From assembly GCA_042095835.1 (NCBI GenBank), contig JBELML010000056.1, forward strand, positions 1 to 36,030: a DNA stretch of 36,030 nt, read 5' to 3'. A program made the position numbers and the translations under genes. The notes beneath the pieces are model-generated. The model was not told where the DNA came from. It saw only the letters and a program-made list of their open reading frames with translations, and searched no databases. Shown here piece after piece: positions 32,186-36,030 of the stretch. Each line of letters starts with the position of its first letter. The first letter of the stretch is position 1. Source of the stretch: DATFKA01 sp042095835. GTDB taxonomy: Bacteria > Bacteroidota > Bacteroidia > Chitinophagales > Saprospiraceae.

Positions 32186-32739
32186 AAAAGAAAACGGACT
32201 TCTACTTTTAGATTATTTTCTTTCATTAATCGGATCTTTTGTTGTTGACTTATCGAATAGCCTTGAGCGACTTGATAAATCAACAGCTGTTTCGACTTTA
32301 GAACAGGAGAATCTACTTCATTGTTAATGGTGATTTTATCGACTTGACCATTTGTGAATTGCAAGTTGATATTCCTGGTTTTTAGATCTTCTTCCAGTGC
32401 CGTATAAGTGATTTCTTTTATTTGCCCATTGGTCAGGCTTGTATCTCCTTGGTATTTATCTGACCAGGAGGTCTTATTGATATCAGATTGCCTAAAGGCA
32501 GCCAGCTCTTTCTCTAGATTTAAGCTATCCATTTTGAGCGTTTCTGATTGACCATTGATGTCCAGTATTTTTTCAACTGAAAGTTGCGCGCCATTCAATT
32601 TTTTGATCTCCTCATTGAAAAATCCCTCTAGATCAAAAAAGAAAATCTCCTTAGGTGCATTAGCTGCCTGATCTGTAGATGGACTTGAACATCCAGCCGA
32701 CAGGATAAATAGAGAAAGAAACAGGATGAGTTTATTCAT
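32182..32739 (-). CDS. Lipoprotein of unknown function
   Basis: The 185-residue protein has a lipoprotein signal with lipobox SAGC, Cys17, followed by SSPSTDQ. The rest is mixed alpha/beta with two regions of short strands (LTNGQIKEITYTALEEDLKT and LQFTNGQVDKITINNEVDSP), which could be a repeated beta module. I do not recognise a family. It lies downstream of gpmI on the same strand, separated by 87 bp that hold an octamer repeat and a long hairpin, so it may be transcribed separately. Confidence 0.7.
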   Translation of the reverse strand: MNKLILFLSLFILSAGCSSPSTDQAANAPKEIFFFDLEGFFNEEIKKLNGAQLSVEKILDINGQSETLKMDSLNLEKELAAFRQSDINKTSWSDKYQGDTSLTNGQIKEITYTALEEDLKTRNINLQFTNGQVDKITINNEVDSPVLKSKQLLIYQVAQGYSISQQQKIRLMKENNLKVEVRFLF

Positions 32740-32750
32740 TTGTTATAGAA

Positions 32751-32814
32751 GGATGAAATGTTGTAATGAGATAATGATGTAATGTTGTAACCAAGAAGAA
32801 CATTACATCATTAT
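32751..32814. repeat. Octamer repeat with inverted copy forming a 16-bp hairpin
   Basis: GGATGAAA, TGTTGTAA, TGAGATAA, TGATGTAA and TGTTGTAA follow in 8-bp steps from 32751 to 32790. ATAATGATGTAATGTT (32771-32786) is matched by its exact reverse complement at 32799-32814 with a 12-base loop. It lies in the gpmI-lipoprotein gap and could end the gpmI transcript on the minus strand, though no U-tract follows. Confidence 0.75.
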
Positions 32815-32826
32815 GCGATTACCATA

Positions 32827-34356
32827 TTAATTTATCAAAACATCACCGTCCATTTCTGCTGGAGCTTCCAAGCCCATGAGCGATAGAATAGTTGGTGCGA
32901 TATCAGCAAGCTTGCCATCTTTTATGGATTTACCTGCTGCTTGATTACTAACATAAATACAGGGCACAGGGTTCTTGGTATGTGCAGTATTGGGCGTGCC
33001 ATTGCTGTTTATCATGTAATCAGAGTTGCCATGATCAGCAATAATGATGAAGTCGTAGTCGAATTCCAAACCGGTAGTCACTAGCTCTTTTACGCATTGA
33101 TCAACGGTTTGAGCAGCTACTTTTGCAGCTTCAAAGTCTCCGGTATGTCCGACCATATCGGCATTAGCATAGTTGAGACAGACGAAATCAGGTTGGTTGG
33201 CCCTAATGTCTTTAGTGATGGCTTCGGTGATTTCTAGAGCACTCATCTCTGGTTTCAAATCATAAGTGGCGACTTTGGGTGAAGGAACCAGTAGACGTCT
33301 TTCGCCTTCTACCTCATCTTCACGACCGCCTGAGAAAAAGAAAGTCACGTGAGGATATTTTTCTGTTTCTGCGATTCTCACTTGAGTTTTGCCTGCTTTC
33401 GCTAAAACCTCTCCTAAGGTATTGACGATGTTCTCTTTTTCAAAAAGTACGGTGACGCCTTTGAATTTTTCGTCATAGCGCGTCATGGTGACGTAGGTCA
33501 AGTCCAGTTTTTTCATGTTAAATTCTGGCATATCTTCCTGCGTCAAGACCATAGAGATTTCTCTAGGGCGATCTGTACGAAAGTTAAAACAAATCAGCAA
33601 GTCGCCATCTTGTATAGTCGCTACGGCTTGTCCTTGTCCATTGTCACAAACGATCGGTTGTAAGAACTCATCGGTAGTATTCTCGGCATAAGAAGCCTTT
33701 ATAAAAGCGCTCACATCTGAAGTGAGGGTGCCTTTCCCATTCACCAATAGATCATAGGCCAATTGAATGCGCTCCCAGCGTTTATCTCTATCCATTGCAT
33801 AATAACGACCAATGATAGATGCCAATTGGGCTTTTTTATCAGCTAGATGATGCTGTAAATCTTCTAGGAAACCTAAGCCACTTTTAGGATCACAATCGCG
33901 CCCGTCGGTGAAGGCGTGTACAAAAACATCTGCTAGCCCTTGTTCCTCACAAATATCGATAAGTGCTTTCAGATGATTGATATGAGAGTGTACGCCACCA
34001 TCAGAGACCAAACCAATAAAGTGTACTTTTTGCTGCTTGGCTTTTGCGGTTTGTAGCGCTGCTAGTAACTTTTCGTTTTGGTGCAATGTTTTCTCGCGGA
34101 TAGCCTTGTTGATACGGGCTAGCTCTTGGTAGACAATTCTACCTGCACCGATATTGAGATGGCCTACTTCAGAGTTGCCCATCTGCCCGTCGGGTAGTCC
34201 TACTTCTTCGCCGTAGGTGATTAATTCGCTATGTGGATACTTGCTCAGGAGGCTATCTACGTAGGCTGTATCTGCTTGTGCAATGGCGTCAGCGGCTGGA
34301 TCTGGACCCAGGCCCCAACCATCGAGTATTGCTAGGATTGTACGTTTGTTGGTCAT
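32827..34356 (-). CDS. gpmI: 2,3-bisphosphoglycerate-independent phosphoglycerate mutase
   Basis: GpmI interconverts 3- and 2-phosphoglycerate in glycolysis and gluconeogenesis, using two Mn2+ ions. The 509-residue length is normal. Asp12 (LDGWGLG), the phosphoserine nucleophile Ser62 (GNSEVGHLNIGAGR), HAFTDGRDCDP, GRYYAMDRDKRWER, FNFRTDRPREIS, EKYPHVTFFFSGG and the metal-binding IIADHGNSDYM and AHTKNPVP are all present. The start is ATG 34356. It is a single housekeeping gene with a hairpin behind it. Confidence 0.97.
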   Translation of the reverse strand: MTNKRTILAILDGWGLGPDPAADAIAQADTAYVDSLLSKYPHSELITYGEEVGLPDGQMGNSEVGHLNIGAGRIVYQELARINKAIREKTLHQNEKLLAALQTAKAKQQKVHFIGLVSDGGVHSHINHLKALIDICEEQGLADVFVHAFTDGRDCDPKSGLGFLEDLQHHLADKKAQLASIIGRYYAMDRDKRWERIQLAYDLLVNGKGTLTSDVSAFIKASYAENTTDEFLQPIVCDNGQGQAVATIQDGDLLICFNFRTDRPREISMVLTQEDMPEFNMKKLDLTYVTMTRYDEKFKGVTVLFEKENIVNTLGEVLAKAGKTQVRIAETEKYPHVTFFFSGGREDEVEGERRLLVPSPKVATYDLKPEMSALEITEAITKDIRANQPDFVCLNYANADMVGHTGDFEAAKVAAQTVDQCVKELVTTGLEFDYDFIIIADHGNSDYMINSNGTPNTAHTKNPVPCIYVSNQAAGKSIKDGKLADIAPTILSLMGLEAPAEMDGDVLIN

Positions 34357-34698
34357 ATTGAAGTAGTTCTATGTGTCTAGATAATGAGGGTACGGGCTTG
34401 CTAAGCACATCCCTAAGATGAAAGAATAAATGCGAAATTAAAGAATAAGTTAGAAATGGAGGCTATCAGACAATAGTGTTAAAAAACAATTAATATTCCA
34501 TCAAATACGTTATTTTTTTGCTCGTAAGGAACACATAATCAAAAGAAACCGTTACCCCTGTATCTTATTTCGTCTTAAATAGTAGTCTGAGAGTACTGAA
34601 AAACATATCCAAAAAGGTGGTAAAAAACATTACGAATCTACCATAACCACCAATTGACGAACCGGAGCTTGAACAACAGTTCCGCAAAAATTATAACC
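34357..34698. other. AT-rich intergenic region between gpmI and the DUF4783 gene
   Basis: Divergent promoters for the two genes are expected here, but I find no convincing TTTG / TAnnTTTG pair on either strand. GGTGGT (34616-34621) and ACCACC (34646-34651) could form a weak hairpin just before the DUF4783 start. No coding frame is supported. Confidence 0.4.
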
Positions 34699-35076
34699 AT
34701 GAAACAGTTACTATTAGTGCTATTCCTATTGCCGATGGTTCAGGATACCCAGCTTGATAATATAACGGCTGCAATCAATAGTGGCGACTGGCAAACGCTA
34801 TCCAACTATATGGACCAAACGGTAGAAATTGCTCTCCTCGAAGATGGGAATATGTACCTCAAAAAAGAGGCCGTCTCCAAACTGAAAACTTTCTTTGAGA
34901 AAAACCAAGGGGCTTCTTTTGAAGCCGTACACAAAGGTTTCTCAGGCGGAAAAAGCTCTTTGTATTGCATTGGTGATTTAAAAACCAAGCAATCTACTTA
35001 CCGCGTCTTTCTTTATATGCGTGTTCAGGATGGTCAGTATTATATCCAGGAAATGCGTTTTGAAGAAAATAATTGA
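34699..35076 (+). CDS. DUF4783-type small secreted protein
   Basis: Translation is set at ATG 34699, giving 126 residues; TTG at 34654 would add 15 polar residues before the hydrophobic start. It begins with a short signal-like segment (MKQLLLVLFLLPMVQD). The rest has the NTF2-like DUF4783 pattern: ITAAINSGDWQTLSNYMDQT, EIALLEDGNMYLKKEAVSKL, KTFFEKNQGASFEAVHKG and YRVFLYMRVQDGQYYIQEMR. The family is found in Bacteroidota; members have no known reaction. It is likely periplasmic. Confidence 0.75.
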   Translation: MKQLLLVLFLLPMVQDTQLDNITAAINSGDWQTLSNYMDQTVEIALLEDGNMYLKKEAVSKLKTFFEKNQGASFEAVHKGFSGGKSSLYCIGDLKTKQSTYRVFLYMRVQDGQYYIQEMRFEENN

Positions 35077-35197
35077 TGAATTTTCATTAAAAATGAAAAA
35101 TATTCCTTTTTCAGGCAGCACATGCTCTAGTCGAGGGGTCTAGTATACAGTCAACCGAATATTCGCCATTATAAAAACCTCAAAAACCGCGATTCTT

Positions 35198-35290
35198 ATG
35201 ACGTATACAGCCCTCTACATGATAGCTTTACTGGTTGTTTATTTAGTGAAACAACAAATTCAAGCAACCAGAACTCAGAGGATGACCTAA
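35198..35290 (+). CDS. Possible 30-residue membrane peptide
   Basis: ATG at 35198 opens a 30-codon frame ending in TAA: MTYTALYMIALLVVYLVKQQ, then IQATRTQRMT. It has one hydrophobic stretch (residues 5-17) and a basic C-terminal tail, the form of a small single-span membrane peptide. A strong terminator lies 51 bp downstream, so the frame is in transcribed DNA. There is no homolog I recognise and no ribosome-binding site, so it could also be chance. Confidence 0.35.
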   Translation: MTYTALYMIALLVVYLVKQQIQATRTQRMT

Positions 35291-35341
35291 AAACCTGAAG
35301 AATTTGGATTTTTGAATAGATAATGAATTTCGCATTTATAA

Positions 35342-35376
35342 ACGGGCCGCTTCACGCAAGCAGCCCGTCTTTTTTT
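35342..35376 (+). terminator. Rho-independent terminator
   Basis: ACGGGC-C-GCT (35342-35351) pairs with AGC-A-GCCCGT (35359-35368) around a 7-base loop, followed by C and seven Ts. It ends transcription from the DUF4783 gene and the possible 30-residue peptide before the iron-sulfur protein gene. The remaining parts of 35077-35408 show no further feature. Confidence 0.88.
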
Positions 35377-35408
35377 GAACTTTTCTGATTTGTTGACATT
35401 AAAATGAT

Positions 35409-35840
35409 ATGAGCAGAATAAAAGAATATACCAATGGCGAAGTGACCATTGTGTGGAAACCGAACCTATGTATCCATGCCAAGAAGTGCATCGAAGGGCT
35501 TCCAGGTGTTTTTGATTATCAGGCGCGCCCCTGGATTGATGCTAGCGGTGCTAATACAGAAGAGATTATCGCCCAAGTCAATCAGTGTCCGTCAGGAGCT
35601 TTATCGACTTATTTGAATAAGGATGGTAAACCCAAAGAAGCTTCCGATGAAGCAAATACAGCTGTCAAAATTCAGATCGCTCCTAATGGCCCCATTCTAG
35701 TACAAGGTGCTACGGATTTGGTGCTAGGAGATGGGTCTTCAGCTGATCCCAAATCACGTATGGCTTTATGTCGCTGTGGAGCCTCTAGTAATAAACCTTA
35801 CTGCGATGGCTCCCATAAGAAGATCGATTTCGAAGGATAG
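35409..35840 (+). CDS. Iron-sulfur protein with ferredoxin-like and CDGSH domains
   Basis: The 143-residue protein joins two cluster-binding parts. Residues about 8-70 form a divergent mono-cluster ferredoxin (Fer4_19-like) with Cys21, Cys27 and Cys60 (LCIHAKKCIEGLPGVF and QVNQCPSGAL). Residues about 85-140 form a CDGSH domain with Cys121, Cys123, Cys132 and His136 (LCRCGASSNKPYCDGSHK), the 3Cys-1His ligand set of a 2Fe-2S cluster. Proteins with both domains are known in bacteria; the role is probably electron or cluster transfer in the cytoplasm. The start is ATG 35409, between a terminator and an octamer repeat, so it is a single-gene unit. Confidence 0.92.
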   Translation: MSRIKEYTNGEVTIVWKPNLCIHAKKCIEGLPGVFDYQARPWIDASGANTEEIIAQVNQCPSGALSTYLNKDGKPKEASDEANTAVKIQIAPNGPILVQGATDLVLGDGSSADPKSRMALCRCGASSNKPYCDGSHKKIDFEG

Positions 35841-35855
35841 GAGCTTGAGATGTCG

Positions 35856-35903
35856 TGATGTGATGATTTAGTGATGTAATGATGTGGTGTTGTGATGATG
35901 TAG
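35856..35903 (+). repeat. G/T-rich octamer tandem repeat, six perfect-phase units
   Basis: TGATGTGA, TGATTTAG, TGATGTAA, TGATGTGG, TGTTGTGA and TGATGTAG follow without a gap. This is the cleanest example of the 8-bp phase in the window. It begins 15 bases after the iron-sulfur gene stop. Confidence 0.88.
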
Positions 35904-35915
35904 TAGGGCAAACAC

Positions 35916-35962
35916 ATTAAAGTAAAAACTTTAATAGAAATGCTTATTTCTCGAAATTAAGC
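35916..35962. repeat. Adjacent hairpins after the octamer repeat
   Basis: ATTAAAGT-aaaa-ACTTTAAT (35916-35935) and AGAAAT-gctt-ATTTCT (35936-35951) are two perfect hairpins with no base between them. GCTTATTTC and GAAATTAAGC (35942-35962) offer an alternative fold overlapping the second. From about 35985 a GC-rich stretch with GCCTAGGC begins that looks like one half of a further element cut by the window end. Confidence 0.55.
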
Positions 35963-36030
35963 GTGATATAAATATTAAGTGAAGTGCGGGAGGCCGCCTA
36001 GGCATTGTCTGAGCGGAGCGAGTTTGGCTA

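Overview
The window reads as a chromosomal segment of a member of the Bacteroidota, most likely a Saprospiria/Lewinella-like bacterium (inference). The grounds are a SusC/SusD pair, lipoprotein signals with acidic residues after the Cys, DUF4294- and DUF4783-type proteins, a 30-residue AURKAIP1/COX24-type ribosomal peptide, promoter boxes of the Bacteroidota form (TTTG / TAnnTTTG), and starts that generally lack a Shine-Dalgarno sequence. There are no rRNA, tRNA, CRISPR or phage genes and no intact insertion sequence.

Layout. 1-1169: a LuxR-type helix-turn-helix protein whose N-terminal receiver-like part appears frame-broken at the window edge, then a small outer-membrane beta-barrel. 1166-7426 (minus): a 1967-residue alpha-2-macroglobulin-like protein carrying an inserted SusC-type module (carboxypeptidase-regulatory-like domain plus TonB plug), preceded by a small anti-sigma-like protein and a perfect 16-bp hairpin. 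7786-10109: DUF4294 protein, OmpA-domain protein, and convergent nadA. 10293-10586: two adjacent palindromic, MITE/REP-like elements. 10587-15521 (minus): a TPR protein, then the operon yicC-gmk-nif3-zinc-ribbon protein ending at a clear terminator. 15817-19382 (plus): HU, TPR protein, the 30-residue ribosomal peptide, and rng behind a long structured leader, closed by a strong terminator.

19433-27662 (plus) is the main accessory locus: DUF2064 glycosyltransferase-like protein, a 60-nt hairpin, SusC, SusD, a sodium:solute symporter and a divergent metallophosphoesterase. It could be an uptake-and-processing unit for an unidentified, perhaps phosphorylated, nutrient (inference). 27663-28201 holds three copies of a 16-bp near-palindrome and the C-terminal stump of a MacB/FtsX-type permease. 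28202-36030: EamA transporter, peroxiredoxin, clpS, a secreted endonuclease/exonuclease/phosphatase protein, a repeat-filled 640-bp gap, a lipoprotein, gpmI, a DUF4783 protein, a possible 30-residue membrane peptide, and a protein joining a ferredoxin-like and a CDGSH iron-sulfur site.

The most unusual non-coding signal is a dispersed family of G/T-rich tandem repeats with strict 8-bp phasing (units like TGATGTGG or TGACATGG). It occurs in at least five intergenic places, always with the G-rich strand on plus, and in two places is paired with an inverted copy that forms a hairpin. In the 31.5-32.2 kb gap it is part of a larger unit duplicated with a 280-bp offset.
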